Notes: generated by a model not told the origin, from the letters alone. A stretch of DNA of 36,773 bases from Arthrobacter sp. Y81 (GCF_002929335.1 NZ_PJIL01000028.1:1-36773); one strand, 5' to 3'. Positions 8,181-16,557 are shown, counted from the first letter of the stretch. Numbers and translations: made by a program.

Positions 8181-9368
8181 CTATTTGGCGATCCTGCCCA
8201 CTATCTGGCGGGCCACGAGCCGGTCGATTCCCGGCAGATGGGTGGCCCGAATGATCCACCGGCGCAGGAGTCGCTGGGTCCGGTTTGAGGGGAGGAATGA
8301 TGACGCGGTGCGCCTCCCGGCTGCCTGGGCCTCCTCGACCACGGGTCGCCAGCGTCGCTCGAACTCGGCCAGGGCTGAACTGATCTCCCCAGGTGACGCC
8401 ACGGGTCCGAGGATGTCCCCCAGTAGCGCGGCACCTGCGATGGCGAGGGAGCCGCCCTGACCTGCCAGGAGCGACACGGCCCCGCAGGCATCCCCGACCA
8501 GGACGGTCCGTCCCCTCTGCCAGCCCGGCATGACGATCTGTGCGACGACGTCGTCGTACGGATGATCGGGGCACAGTTCCAGCAGCCGGTCGACAGCGTG
8601 TCCGAGTCCGGCGAACTCGCGGCGCAGCCGCTCCCGCGGACTCCCGGGTCCCACTTGCCCTGTCGCGCGTGTGGCGTCCCGGTAGACCATGAATGCCGCC
8701 ACCTCGTCCGAGCGGAGGCTGTAGAGCCCGACCATCCGGTCGATGCTGTCGGTCAGGACGAACCGGTTCCGGAAACGGGCATTCAGGAGCGGCTCGGTCA
8801 CGATGAAGGCGGCAGCACGCATGCCCAGGGGGCGCACGTACTCCTCTTCGGGGCCGAACACCTGGGAGCGCACTCCGGAATGGATGCCGTCAGCGCCCAC
8901 GAGAACGTCCGCGGCGAGCGTCACGTCCGGCGAACCATCGACGGCGACCCGCACCCCGTCGTCGTCACTCCAGACCTGGGAAACCGGCGCCCCGTAGCGG
9001 ACCCGCACCCGGCCCGAGGGCACGTGGTCGAGAGCGGCGAGGGCAGCGCGCTCCAAATCGGGGCGCAGCAGGCTCAGGACCTTCCCCCCGGCAAGCCGGG
9101 CGAACTGGTCGTAGTCGATGCTGGACGTGGGCCGTCCTGTCGCATCGACATACTCGGCTGCCTCGACGTGATAGGCCACCGCTGCGAGCCGCGGATAGAG
9201 GCCAACCCGCTCCGCCGCCTCCACTCCCGGGCCGAAGAAGTCCATCATGTAGCCATCAGGGCGCGGAGCCGCCGATCTCTCGAGGACCTCTACGTCCCAA
9301 CCGGCCAAACCGAGCTGGCGAGCCGCGACCAGGCCCGCAATGCCCGCCCCGACAACCACGGCCTTCAT
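8181..9368 (-). CDS. FAD-dependent monooxygenase (TetX/PHBH-like)
   Basis: A 395-residue group A flavoprotein monooxygenase. It has the N-terminal dinucleotide fold VVVGAGIAGLVAARQL (GxGxxG at 8-13, closing acid in EVLERS), the mid DG segment VLVGADGIHSGVRS, and the C-terminal ribityl-binding GDACGAVSLLAGQGG. NAD(P)H-driven hydroxylation of an aromatic or polycyclic substrate is the family reaction; the substrate is unknown. ATG 9368 has GGAGG six bases upstream. TetX-like antibiotic inactivation cannot be claimed from sequence. It follows the DUF4193 gene on the same strand after 90 bases. Confidence 0.88.
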   Translation of the reverse strand: MKAVVVGAGIAGLVAARQLGLAGWDVEVLERSAAPRPDGYMMDFFGPGVEAAERVGLYPRLAAVAYHVEAAEYVDATGRPTSSIDYDQFARLAGGKVLSLLRPDLERAALAALDHVPSGRVRVRYGAPVSQVWSDDDGVRVAVDGSPDVTLAADVLVGADGIHSGVRSQVFGPEEEYVRPLGMRAAAFIVTEPLLNARFRNRFVLTDSIDRMVGLYSLRSDEVAAFMVYRDATRATGQVGPGSPRERLRREFAGLGHAVDRLLELCPDHPYDDVVAQIVMPGWQRGRTVLVGDACGAVSLLAGQGGSLAIAGAALLGDILGPVASPGEISSALAEFERRWRPVVEEAQAAGRRTASSFLPSNRTQRLLRRWIIRATHLPGIDRLVARQIVGRIAK

Positions 9369-9458
9369 ATCCTGCCTCCAACGATCGGATCAGCCGGGGG
9401 TGCAAGAGTCCCGCAGACACCCGCTGGCTCATTCTTGACTCAATCCTCCCCCTCGTAA

Positions 9459-9761
9459 CTAGCCTTCGCATTCCTGACAGTATTGGTGGCCGTCGTGTTC
9501 CCGCGCCAGTTGGGAGCGGTGACGGACCAGGAAGCAGGAGTGGCACGTGAACTCATCAGCGGCCTGGGGGACGACTTGAATGATGAGTTCCTGAGCGACT
9601 ATTTCGCCGCCGGGAACGCCGGGAGCGTCAGCATCATCAGGTGCGTCGAGTTCCCGCACGACGCTGAGGGCGTCAGGGGCGTTGGCGGACCTTAACGCCT
9701 CAAGGGACTTATCCTGCGATTCCTTGACGTCGGTGCGCAGTTCATCGTAATCAGCGGTCAT
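9459..9761 (-). CDS. DUF4193 family protein
   Basis: A 100-residue acidic actinobacterial protein. The C terminus carries FTCHSCFLVRHRSQLAREH followed by YCQECEG: two CxxC pairs that form a zinc-ribbon-like site, diagnostic of DUF4193. The N-terminal half is Asp/Glu/Ala-rich and probably unfolded. Start ATG 9761 has GAGGA seven bases upstream. An ECF-type promoter lies just upstream (9799-9823), which suggests envelope-stress or redox control. Function is not known; a zinc-dependent regulator or RNA polymerase partner would be speculation. Confidence 0.85.
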   Translation of the reverse strand: MTADYDELRTDVKESQDKSLEALRSANAPDALSVVRELDAPDDADAPGVPGGEIVAQELIIQVVPQAADEFTCHSCFLVRHRSQLAREHDGHQYCQECEG

Positions 9762-9798
9762 GATCTGTTCCTCGATTTCTGGTTGTCGTCCCGAGTGC

Positions 9799-9823
9799 AA
9801 CGAGTTCCCGGTAGCTTGTTCCC
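9799..9823 (-). promoter_or_regulatory. ECF sigma-type promoter (SigE/SigH-like)
   Basis: On the minus strand GGGAAC (9818-9823) is followed after exactly 15 bases by CGTT (9799-9802). This matches the actinobacterial SigE-type pattern GGGAAC-N15/16-CGTT. Transcription would begin near 9792, about 30 bases before the DUF4193 ATG. Confidence 0.5.
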
Positions 9824-9984
9824 CAACTTGCTTCCGGATTCATAATGGTCGGGAAGGTCATAGTGAAGCACGATGACGGCCAACACCGCGACGGGAGCGT
9901 TCAAGTTCCAGAAGGAAACTGAGACAGCGCCCGGGACGGACGCTGCCGGGGGCCAAAACTCGGACGAACCGTATTTTTCTTGCC

Positions 9985-10008
9985 CAGGTTTCGGTGTCCT
10001 GAAACCTG
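9985..10008 (-). terminator. hairpin downstream of small Cys protein
   Basis: CAGGTTTC (9985-9992) pairs with GAAACCTG (10001-10008) across an 8-base loop. It lies about 70 bases past the stop of the minus-strand gene at 10079. No T-run follows, as is common in high-GC bacteria. I see no convincing gene in the rest of 9824-10078. Confidence 0.4.
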
Positions 10009-10078
10009 TGGCCGTGTCTGGCAGCAGGCGCGGGAGTCGGTATCGCTCCCGGCCTCCAGCCCTTGGAGACGGGCAGCG

Positions 10079-10291
10079 TCAATCCTGCATCTGATCGAAA
10101 CTGAACCCGCAGGCGCATCGGTAGGTGAGCAGGCCGCCGTCGTTCTTCCGATCCCGCGATTCAATAGGTGGCGTTTGGTCTGCGACGACCAACTGCATAG
10201 CCTCCCCGCAATGGATGTGCGTGGCCAGCATCCGCCGCAGCTGTGGATCTTCTGAAGACCTCTCAGGTGCAGTTTCCCTTAGCTGTGCCAT
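10079..10291 (-). CDS. small hypothetical protein with paired cysteines
   Basis: A 70-residue protein from ATG 10291 to TGA at 10079. The core HIHCGEAMQLVVADQTPPI, then GGLLTYRCACGFSFDQMQ, has one Cys near the middle and a CxCG pair near the end, suggesting a small metal-binding or treble-clef fold. GAGAAG lies upstream of the start. I recognise the style from actinobacterial hypothetical proteins but cannot name a family. The frame is open upstream into the Csp remnant, so the exact start is uncertain. Confidence 0.55.
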   Translation of the reverse strand: MAQLRETAPERSSEDPQLRRMLATHIHCGEAMQLVVADQTPPIESRDRKNDGGLLTYRCACGFSFDQMQD

Positions 10292-10301
10292 TGCCGGCTT
10301 C

Positions 10302-10478
10302 TCACGCAGCCAGCAAGGCGAGGAGGTCGGCGCAGGCCCGCTCACAGCGCCGGCAGGCCTCTGCGCACACCCCGCAATGGCGGTCCACCGAAGCGTGCTG
10401 TTCACATTCATCGGCGCAGGCCCTGCACGCGATGCGGCACGCTTGAAGTACTGCACGGGTCACGTCCGGGTTGTGGCC
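10302..10478 (-). pseudogene. C-terminal remnant of a Csp/DUF326-like copper-storage protein
   Basis: The last about 55 residues of the frame, TRAVLQACRIACRACADECE then HCGVCAEACRRCERACADLL, have the Cys-every-3/4-residue helix pattern of four-helix-bundle copper-storage proteins (Csp1/3, DUF326). The first two helices are absent. The sequence upstream comes from a SulP transporter gene, so the two were joined by deletion near 10478. A short protein could still be made only from a chance upstream start. Confidence 0.65.
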
Positions 10479-10700
10479 CCACAAAGGCCATGGGCGAGGG
10501 CGAAGGGGAAAACGACCTGCAGCGTCTCGAGATTGAAGGGCACGTTCGGGATGAACAGCGTGGGCAGGGAATCGGGCAGCTCTCCTTTGTCGCCCACGGT
10601 CGGAACCGCGACGGCGGCCAACAGGGTGATCAGTGTCAGGACCACAGGCGTGGACGAGTGCCCAGGTGGCGATGCCCAGAGGGAGCAGGAGCCACACCCC
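10479..10700 (-). pseudogene. internal fragment of a SulP-family anion transporter, frameshifted
   Basis: The minus-strand frame gives VVLTLITLLAAVAVPTVG, GELPDSLPTLFIPNVPF and LETLQVVFPFALA, typical of the middle of SulP permeases. The expected continuation AMAFVG is restored if one base of the GGG at 10492-10494 is removed, so there is an insertion. A further frame change near 10650 links it to WLLLPLGIATWALV. Both ends of the gene are missing. The 170 bases to 10871 hold the leader of the next gene. Confidence 0.68.
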
Positions 10701-10871
10701 GCCAGGGTCCAGCGCCCCCCGAAACCGGCGGCGTTAAGGATTCGTAAAGACTGCCCCTTATCTGGCGGTACGCCGGATTTCCGGTGTTACGATCCGTGAT
10801 GTTCCTGGCAGTCCTGCCGGGTCACGGACCAGGACGCGCAGGGCTGGCCGACGAGCGGAAAGGACCATCCG

Positions 10872-12269
10872 ATGCCGGCAACTGACAAGGTAGCCACCGG
10901 GCGCGGCCTCGCCGGAGCACTCCGTTCCCGGACAGCCTTACTGCTGGCATTCTCTTTTGCCGTGATGGCCGACCCCGTGTCGTCAGTCGCGTACGCCATT
11001 GAAGCCGCCCTCCGGGCGCTGAACGGCGACCTGGCCTTGCTCGTGCCCACAATGGGTCTCGTCGTAGCGATCATCGCCCTGGTGATCCTCAATTACCGGC
11101 AACTGGTCATGCGCTACCCGCAGGGCGGCGGAGCGTCGGCAGCAGTCGGTGAAGCCTTCGGGGACCGCTGGTCCTTCATACCGATAGGCGCACTGGTGGT
11201 CGATTTCGTCCTCACGATCGCCATCAGCGTCTCTGCCGGGGCGTCAGCGGCAATCGCATACTTTCCATCCCTGGCGCCCTGGCGGCTGCTGCTCGCACTG
11301 GCACTGGTAATCCTCGTCGGCGCCGCGACCTGGTTCGGGCATCTGGGGCGGCTGGCGTTCGCCGCGATGACCGTGGGATTCATCATCGTCTCCGCCCTCG
11401 TCCTGCTCTACGGCCTGGGCGCCACCCCGCAACCCGTGGGGACCATCACCGACGTACCCGGGCACCCTCCTGTCATCGCCGTCGTACTGGCCTTCCCCGT
11501 GGCCATGGCCCTGGCCACGGGCGTGGAAGCCCCGTCGTCGGCGATCGCCCAGCTGGGGCAGCTCGATGACGCCGGCCGGAGCCGCTTCGGGAGAGTCACG
11601 CTGTGGCTGACACTCGCCATAGTCGGAACGATCACCCTGGGCATGACCCTGGAAGCCGCGCACCTGCAGGTCGGTATCCCGCCCGAGGACAGCACCCAGA
11701 TCGCCGAACTGGCCCGGCTGGCGGCTCCCGGTCCGGTCTTTGCCGCCTTCCAGCTCGTTACCGCCCTGCTGCTTCTCTCCGCCGCCAGCTCCTCTTTCCA
11801 GGCGGGTCCCGGTCTGCTCAAAGCCCTCGCCCGCCACACCAACAAACAGGGCGATACCGTCGGAATCCTTCCTCCCGCGCTGGGACGCACAAACACCCAC
11901 CACACGCCCTACTGGGGGGTGGTGCTGTTCATCGCTCTGGCCTGCGCTGTCACCGCCGCGGCCGGCGGCGTTGACCAGGAACTCGTACTCTTTTACGCTG
12001 TGTCGGTTTTTCTGAGCTTCCTGGCCGGCCTGCTTTCCATGGCCCTTTTCTCCCACCGGGACGGCCGCCGCGGCTACCTCATCATGAATATCGCGGGCGC
12101 CGCGGTGGTGGCGTTCACCCTGATCGCCAACCTCTCCCGGGGCCTGCCGATCATCAGCCTGGCCGCGGCCTTGATCATCGCGGCCGTCCTGTACGGGGCA
12201 TGGGTCGGGGCCGGGCGGCCGCGGGGTATCCGCAACGTCGCAGCAGAAGCCGAGGAGATGTCCGAGTGA
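10872..12269 (+). CDS. APC-superfamily permease, possible K+ or amino-acid transporter
   Basis: A 465-residue protein with about 12 predicted membrane segments. It starts with the APC-type signature FAVMADPVSSVAYAIEAAL (about 29-47) and has GVEAPSSAIAQL in the middle. The gene overlaps trkH-like 12266-13699 by GTGA, so the two are co-translated. KimA-type K+ importers belong to this superfamily, but they are longer (about 600 residues) with a cytoplasmic domain that is missing here. An amino-acid or cation permease is therefore the safe call, and potassium is an inference from the partner. AGGA lies seven bases before ATG 10872. The leader has a bulged hairpin (GTCCT 10811-10815, GGTC 10820-10823, GACCAGGAC 10827-10835) of unknown role. 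Confidence 0.85.
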   Translation: MPATDKVATGRGLAGALRSRTALLLAFSFAVMADPVSSVAYAIEAALRALNGDLALLVPTMGLVVAIIALVILNYRQLVMRYPQGGGASAAVGEAFGDRWSFIPIGALVVDFVLTIAISVSAGASAAIAYFPSLAPWRLLLALALVILVGAATWFGHLGRLAFAAMTVGFIIVSALVLLYGLGATPQPVGTITDVPGHPPVIAVVLAFPVAMALATGVEAPSSAIAQLGQLDDAGRSRFGRVTLWLTLAIVGTITLGMTLEAAHLQVGIPPEDSTQIAELARLAAPGPVFAAFQLVTALLLLSAASSSFQAGPGLLKALARHTNKQGDTVGILPPALGRTNTHHTPYWGVVLFIALACAVTAAAGGVDQELVLFYAVSVFLSFLAGLLSMALFSHRDGRRGYLIMNIAGAAVVAFTLIANLSRGLPIISLAAALIIAAVLYGAWVGAGRPRGIRNVAAEAEEMSE

Positions 12270-13699
12270 GGGCCGGCGGAAGAGAAAAGGGTCTGAAGAT
12301 CCGTAATGCCGGCCCCGTGAATGGCGGCCCGCGAATACAGTCGCGGATCAGAGCCCACGGCGACAGTATTGGACGCGCGCTGCTGCATCCGGTCCGTTCG
12401 GTGCCCCTGGCGTTCCTCGCCGTGATTCTCCTGGGCTCCGGACTCCTGATGCTTCCCGTAGCGCGGACGGCCGCAGAGGCAGACCCCGTACTCCCCGCGC
12501 TGTTCACAGCCGTCTCGGCTGTCTGCGTCACAGGCCTGATCACCGTCGACACCCCAACGTTCTGGACGCCGTTCGGACACGCCGTGATTCTCGGGCTGAT
12601 TCAAGTCGGCGGGTTCGGCATCATGACCTTGGCGACCTTGTTGTCGCTGCTCGTGCGCAAAAGCATCGGGCTCCGGGGCCAGCTGGTCGCACAGTCCGAA
12701 ACGCACACCTTGAACTTCGGCGACGTCCGCTCCGTCCTTTTCCGGGTCGCCCGGATCATGGTCGTTTTCGAAGCCGCTACGGCCACCGTTCTCACGGTCC
12801 GCTTCTGGTTTGCCTACGACGACAATCCGGGCACAGCCCTTTGGCACGGGATGTTTCACGCTATTTCGGCGTTCAACAACGCCGGCTTCGCCCTCTACAG
12901 CGACAGCCTGATCGGCTTCGCCGACGACCCTTGGATCATCATCCCCATCTGCCTGGCGGTGATCGCCGGAGGGCTCGGGTTCCCCGTGCTCATCTCCCTC
13001 CTGAAGGGCGGCGTCCGGATGAAGGACTGGACCGTCCACCTTCGTCTGACTGTCTACGGCACCCTGGTCCTCCTCGCAGCCGGGTTCGCGCTCTTCGCCG
13101 CCTTTGAATGGAACCGGGATGAGACGCTCGGCCCCATGTCATTGGGCGGGAAACTCCTGGCAACCCTGGCCGGGAGTGTCTTCCCGCGCACCGCAGGGTT
13201 CAACAGCATTGATTACGCCTCCGCGTCCCCTGAGACCCTGATGATCACCAATATCCTGATGTTCATCGGAGGTGGCAGCGCAGGAACCGCCGGTGGCATC
13301 AAGATCACCACCTTCCTGGTCCTGGGGTTCGCGATCTGGAACGAGATCCGGGGCCGCGACCAGGTCACCATCGCCCACCGCTCCATCAGCTCCTCCGTGC
13401 AACGCCAGGCGCTCTCTGTCGCCCTCCTTGGAGTCGCCGCAGTGGTCATCGGCACGCTGCTGCTCCTGATGTTCACGGACTACAGCCTTGAGAAAGTCCT
13501 CTTCGAATCAATTTCCGCGTTCGCTACCGTGGGCGTCAGCACCGGAATCACCTACGACCTGCCCCCCAACGCCCAATGGGTACTTATGGTGCTCATGTTC
13601 ACGGGCCGCATCGGCACTATCACCGTCGCTTCCTCCCTGGCCCTGTCCGCCCGCCCGCGGCTCTACCAACTGCCCGAAGAACGACCTATCATCGGCTAG
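12266..13699 (+). CDS. TrkH/KtrB-family potassium uptake channel subunit
   Basis: A 477-residue membrane protein made of four M1-P-M2 units. The four filter loops are visible, each with its conserved glycine: SAVCVTGL, SAFNNAGF, FPRTAGFNS and SAFATVGVSTG. They line a K+ pore. GTG 12266 overlaps the previous stop (GTGA) with GAGGAG eight bases upstream; an extended frame to 12200 lies inside the permease gene and is rejected. KtrB/TrkH needs a cytosolic RCK subunit (KtrA/TrkA) for gating, and none is encoded beside it. Length and lack of extra N-terminal helices favour KtrB type. Confidence 0.92.
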   Translation: MRAGGREKGLKIRNAGPVNGGPRIQSRIRAHGDSIGRALLHPVRSVPLAFLAVILLGSGLLMLPVARTAAEADPVLPALFTAVSAVCVTGLITVDTPTFWTPFGHAVILGLIQVGGFGIMTLATLLSLLVRKSIGLRGQLVAQSETHTLNFGDVRSVLFRVARIMVVFEAATATVLTVRFWFAYDDNPGTALWHGMFHAISAFNNAGFALYSDSLIGFADDPWIIIPICLAVIAGGLGFPVLISLLKGGVRMKDWTVHLRLTVYGTLVLLAAGFALFAAFEWNRDETLGPMSLGGKLLATLAGSVFPRTAGFNSIDYASASPETLMITNILMFIGGGSAGTAGGIKITTFLVLGFAIWNEIRGRDQVTIAHRSISSSVQRQALSVALLGVAAVVIGTLLLLMFTDYSLEKVLFESISAFATVGVSTGITYDLPPNAQWVLMVLMFTGRIGTITVASSLALSARPRLYQLPEERPIIG

Positions 13700-13812
13700 C
13701 CCGCGCACACGGAACCCTGGACGGGCTCCCGTTGCGGGACCTCCGACAGCTGCGGGGGAATCCGGCGTTGGCAGGAGACCACGGCAGTACCGACGAACGC
13801 CACCGACGCGCC

Positions 13813-14517
13813 CTAAAGGTCCTCGCGGGGAGTCCAGACAATAGGGCGCCTACGTGGTCGCACCGACAGGTTGGGTGCGGCGTAGTGGATTCCGAATCCA
13901 ATAAGCCAACTGTAGGCGGCGAGGAGCGATAGTTGCTCAAGGATCCCGGCCGGTGCAGGCTGCCAGATCCCGAGTGAATCCAAGCGGTAAGCGATCCCGG
14001 CCGCAATCGCGAAAACGATGATAAGAGTGCCGGTCACGAGCGAGAAGGTCGCCAGCCCCCGGGCATCAGAACGGAGCCGTCTTGCCAGGATGAATGCCGC
14101 AGCGGAGAGGCCACCGAAGACAAGGGTGCCGGCGCCTTGGTGGATTCGCCCGGCAAGTGTTGCGGTCGGCGGCTCCCCCGGCGGGTAACCCAGCGCGGGA
14201 TCTGTCGGCACCAGGCCGCTGATGATAAAGCCGACAGCGGCCATGGCGATCACGATGGGACCCCACGGCGCTCCACGACCGGATCGCAGCACACGCCGAA
14301 GTCCGAGGGCGAAGAGTCCGAGGAGAACTCCGCCGAGAACGAACGCGACTGCGAACACCCACGCTCCGTCTCCGGTCCCAAGTTGACTCACGCCATTGCG
14401 CCACACGCTGTATCCCTGGCGGGTTGCTCCGGCAACTCCGAGGATAACGGGCAACGTAGCTCCCGCGATGACGCCGCCCGCGAGCAACGAACGCGTGAGA
14501 GCAACATGGGCGGGCAT
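13813..14517 (-). CDS. DUF998 family membrane protein
   Basis: A 234-residue integral membrane protein with about six hydrophobic segments. YSVWRNGVSQLGTGDGAWVF near residues 35-55 and LVPTDPALGYPPG with RIHQGAGTLVFGG further on are the conserved loops of DUF998. ATG 14517 is preceded by AAAGGAG at six bases. It lies 87 bases downstream of the glycosyltransferase gene on the same strand and convergent with the K+ channel gene. Function is unknown. The 113 bases between its end and 13699 hold only weak stems. Confidence 0.82.
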   Translation of the reverse strand: MPAHVALTRSLLAGGVIAGATLPVILGVAGATRQGYSVWRNGVSQLGTGDGAWVFAVAFVLGGVLLGLFALGLRRVLRSGRGAPWGPIVIAMAAVGFIISGLVPTDPALGYPPGEPPTATLAGRIHQGAGTLVFGGLSAAAFILARRLRSDARGLATFSLVTGTLIIVFAIAAGIAYRLDSLGIWQPAPAGILEQLSLLAAYSWLIGFGIHYAAPNLSVRPRRRPIVWTPREDL

Positions 14518-14580
14518 GGGGTTCTCCTTTCGACGAGGATCCAACCCTGCTTAAGAAAGCGGCTAACCCGTGCGAGTAAT

Positions 14581-14599
14581 GGGGCACCTGCAAAGCCCC
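14581..14599 (-). terminator. short hairpin after the glycosyltransferase gene
   Basis: GGGGC (14581-14585) pairs with GCCCC (14595-14599) around a 9-base loop, six bases after the minus-strand stop at 14605. The trailing ATTACT is only weakly T-rich, so termination may be partial and allow read-through into the DUF998 gene. Confidence 0.35.
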
Positions 14600-14604
14600 T
14601 GGGC

Positions 14605-15867
14605 TTATGGCACCGCGATGCGCTCCAGCGCGGTCACCGCTGCGGATATTCCGTCCTCGGCGCATACCCGGTGGCCCAACTCTTCGGCGGCACGTGCCAT
14701 ATCCGGGTCTGTGGCGGCGGTGGTTATGGCCGCGGCGAGGCCGGCGGCCGTGAGGTGGCGTTGCGGCTGTGGCGCGGGAGCGACACCGCGGGTATGTGCC
14801 AGCCGAGCCCAGAACGGCTGGTCGGCGATGAACGGGCACACCACTTGCGGGCGCCCCGAGGCGAATGCGGTGCCGACTGTGCCTGCGCCCCCGTGGTGCA
14901 CCACGGCAGCCATACGCGGGAACAACCTCAGGTAGTCCACATCCTCCACAGCAAGAACTCCTTCACCTGACACGCTGCTGTCCAGTCCGCCCCAGCCCGC
15001 GCCGATCACCAGGCGTTTCCCTGCACGGCGTGCCGCTTCCAGGACCAGGGCCGTGCTGCGCGCGGGGTCACTGCCGGACATTGAGCCGAACCCGACGAAC
15101 ACCGGCGGGTCGCCTGCACGAAGGAAGTCCTCGACCTGCGGCGGCAGCGCATCGTCCGAGGGCGGAAGGAACCAGTAGCCGGTGGTATGCACCGAGTCCG
15201 GCCAGTCCAGAGGCGGGGGCAGCACCGAGGGACTGAATGCGTGCAGCACCGGAGCCTGGCCGTTATCCGGCCGGCGCAGCGGGTCGTGCCGTCCGCGGCG
15301 GCGCGGGAGACCGAGGGTGTCTTCGCGCCACCGGTCAACGACCCGGCCAAATATTGCCGCCGGGGCCGTCATCCCCACGAACGTGGCTCGGTTGGCCGCG
15401 GCAGGCAGCCAGGAAGGCATGCCCACGCCCGGCCAGGGAAATTCCCTGGTCGGCACGTACATCGGTATCGCCAGAGCCAGCACCGCCGGGATACCCAGCT
15501 TCTCGGCCACGTGCTGCCCGGCGATGATCTGGCCGTTGTGCACCACAATATCCGCGCCGGCACCAGCGCCTTCCGACGCGACGGCCCAGCAGTCGGCCAA
15601 CAGTTGCGTGAACATGGCCGGCATGGTCCGTACCTGCCTCAGCCGCGCGCGCACACCGCCCTCGATCACCATTGCCGGGTCGTCCATCAACCGCATCGGG
15701 CCGTCATCCACGCCCGCGAACGGCACCCCATGACCAGCGACGAACCCGGCGAACCGTTGCGGGGCGGTAAGCACCACTTCGTGCCCGGCAGCAAGTAATC
15801 CCCGTGCCAGCGCAACGAACGGCTGAACATCACCGCGCGTCCCCAGTGTCATGATCAGTACCTTCAT
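14605..15867 (-). CDS. GT1-like glycosyltransferase (UGT/GtfA type)
   Basis: A 420-residue GT-B fold enzyme. The N terminus MKVLIMTLGTRGDVQPFVALARG is the signature of the sterol/antibiotic glucosyltransferase subgroup. The C-terminal donor-binding part has FVGFGSMSGSDP, the HHGGAGTVGTAFASGRPQV motif and FIADQPFWA. It should transfer a sugar from an NDP-sugar to a lipid-like or secondary-metabolite acceptor; the acceptor is unknown. Start ATG 15867 has GAGAGGAG eight bases upstream. No membrane segment is evident. Confidence 0.9.
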   Translation of the reverse strand: MKVLIMTLGTRGDVQPFVALARGLLAAGHEVVLTAPQRFAGFVAGHGVPFAGVDDGPMRLMDDPAMVIEGGVRARLRQVRTMPAMFTQLLADCWAVASEGAGAGADIVVHNGQIIAGQHVAEKLGIPAVLALAIPMYVPTREFPWPGVGMPSWLPAAANRATFVGMTAPAAIFGRVVDRWREDTLGLPRRRGRHDPLRRPDNGQAPVLHAFSPSVLPPPLDWPDSVHTTGYWFLPPSDDALPPQVEDFLRAGDPPVFVGFGSMSGSDPARSTALVLEAARRAGKRLVIGAGWGGLDSSVSGEGVLAVEDVDYLRLFPRMAAVVHHGGAGTVGTAFASGRPQVVCPFIADQPFWARLAHTRGVAPAPQPQRHLTAAGLAAAITTAATDPDMARAAEELGHRVCAEDGISAAVTALERIAVP

Positions 15868-15891
15868 CGATCAAACTCCTCTCAGGTGAGG

Positions 15892-15920
15892 CCGCGGTGC
15901 TAAAAAACCACACTCCGCGG
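15892..15920. repeat. inverted repeat between DUF3040 and glycosyltransferase genes
   Basis: CCGCGG at 15892-15897 and again at 15915-15920 can pair around a loop containing six A (T6 on the minus strand). It may terminate the DUF3040 message or act in the leader of the glycosyltransferase gene. Confidence 0.35.
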
Positions 15921-15968
15921 GAAGCATGCAGCGCTCAAAGGGGCCATGTTTCCCCATCGGCCCGGCGT

Positions 15969-16259
15969 TCATGGCTGCCGCCCGGTCACGTCCCCTGGGT
16001 GGAGGCCGCTAAGGAACCAACTGGCTCCCGCGACCATCAGCAGGAAGCCAGCGACGCCGATGACCGCAAGCTGTGTGATGATTCCGGCGATGACCAAAGC
16101 GAAGCCGGCAAAAGCGGCCAGGACACCGTAGATAGTGCGCGGGGACGCCAGATTCCGGGACAACCCGCCCTGTAGCTGCCGATCCAGATCCGGGTCGGTT
16201 GCCGCCAGTTCCTGTTCGAGCTTTTCAAGGCGCCTGCGCTCCTCATCTGACAGGGCCAT
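15969..16259 (-). CDS. DUF3040 family membrane protein
   Basis: A 96-residue actinobacterial protein. It begins MALSDEERRRLEKLEQELAA, the DUF3040 hallmark amphipathic helix, followed by DPDLDRQLQ and two hydrophobic segments (about 45-65 and 66-85). ATG 16259 has AGGA about ten bases upstream. Its start overlaps the tail of the ABC ATPase remnant by 17 bases. DUF3040 proteins are common in actinobacteria; a role is not established. Confidence 0.85.
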   Translation of the reverse strand: MALSDEERRRLEKLEQELAATDPDLDRQLQGGLSRNLASPRTIYGVLAAFAGFALVIAGIITQLAVIGVAGFLLMVAGASWFLSGLHPGDVTGRQP

Positions 16260-16557
16260 GGCGGCGGCTTCCTGCCCTCCCGGGTACAACCGTGAGCCGG
16301 AGGACTGCAATATCCCGGTGCGTCCCGACGGGATCGGCCCAACGATCCAACCCGAACATCCGGACAATTCCGGCCGCCGAGCAGATGAGCCCCAGAAGCA
16401 CCCTCGGGGTGATGGATTTGCCCGCACCATTGGGGCCAAGGAATCCGAGGACTTCGCTGGCGGCGACGCTCAGGTAAGGGCTGCACGGTGCACGTGTCCT
16501 GCCGAAATCTCCGACATGACCGAATGTTTCAACGACAGGCTTCTTTGCTGCAGTCAT
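16243..16557 (-). pseudogene. N-terminal remnant of an ABC transporter ATPase
   Basis: From ATG 16557 the frame reads through a first beta strand to EVLGFLGPNGAGKS, a clear Walker A, then LLGLICSAAGIVRMFGLD. After VGTHRDIAV, near residue 84, similarity ends. The Q-loop, the LSGGQ signature and Walker B are all missing, so no ATPase activity is possible. The stretch before Walker A also looks degraded. The usual drug-export ATPase has about 300 residues. Confidence 0.7.

Noticed and set aside
9873..10094. 73-codon plus-strand frame
   Set aside because: No ribosome-binding site or family signature, and it crosses the hairpin at 9985-10008.
10738..10871. Possible c-di-AMP (ydaO-type) riboswitch before the permease gene
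   Set aside because: The leader is too short and only a small bulged hairpin is visible; the conserved riboswitch core could not be found.
11244..13039. Long minus-strand frames opposite the APC and TrkH genes
   Set aside because: No membrane or catalytic motifs; shadows of the coding strand.
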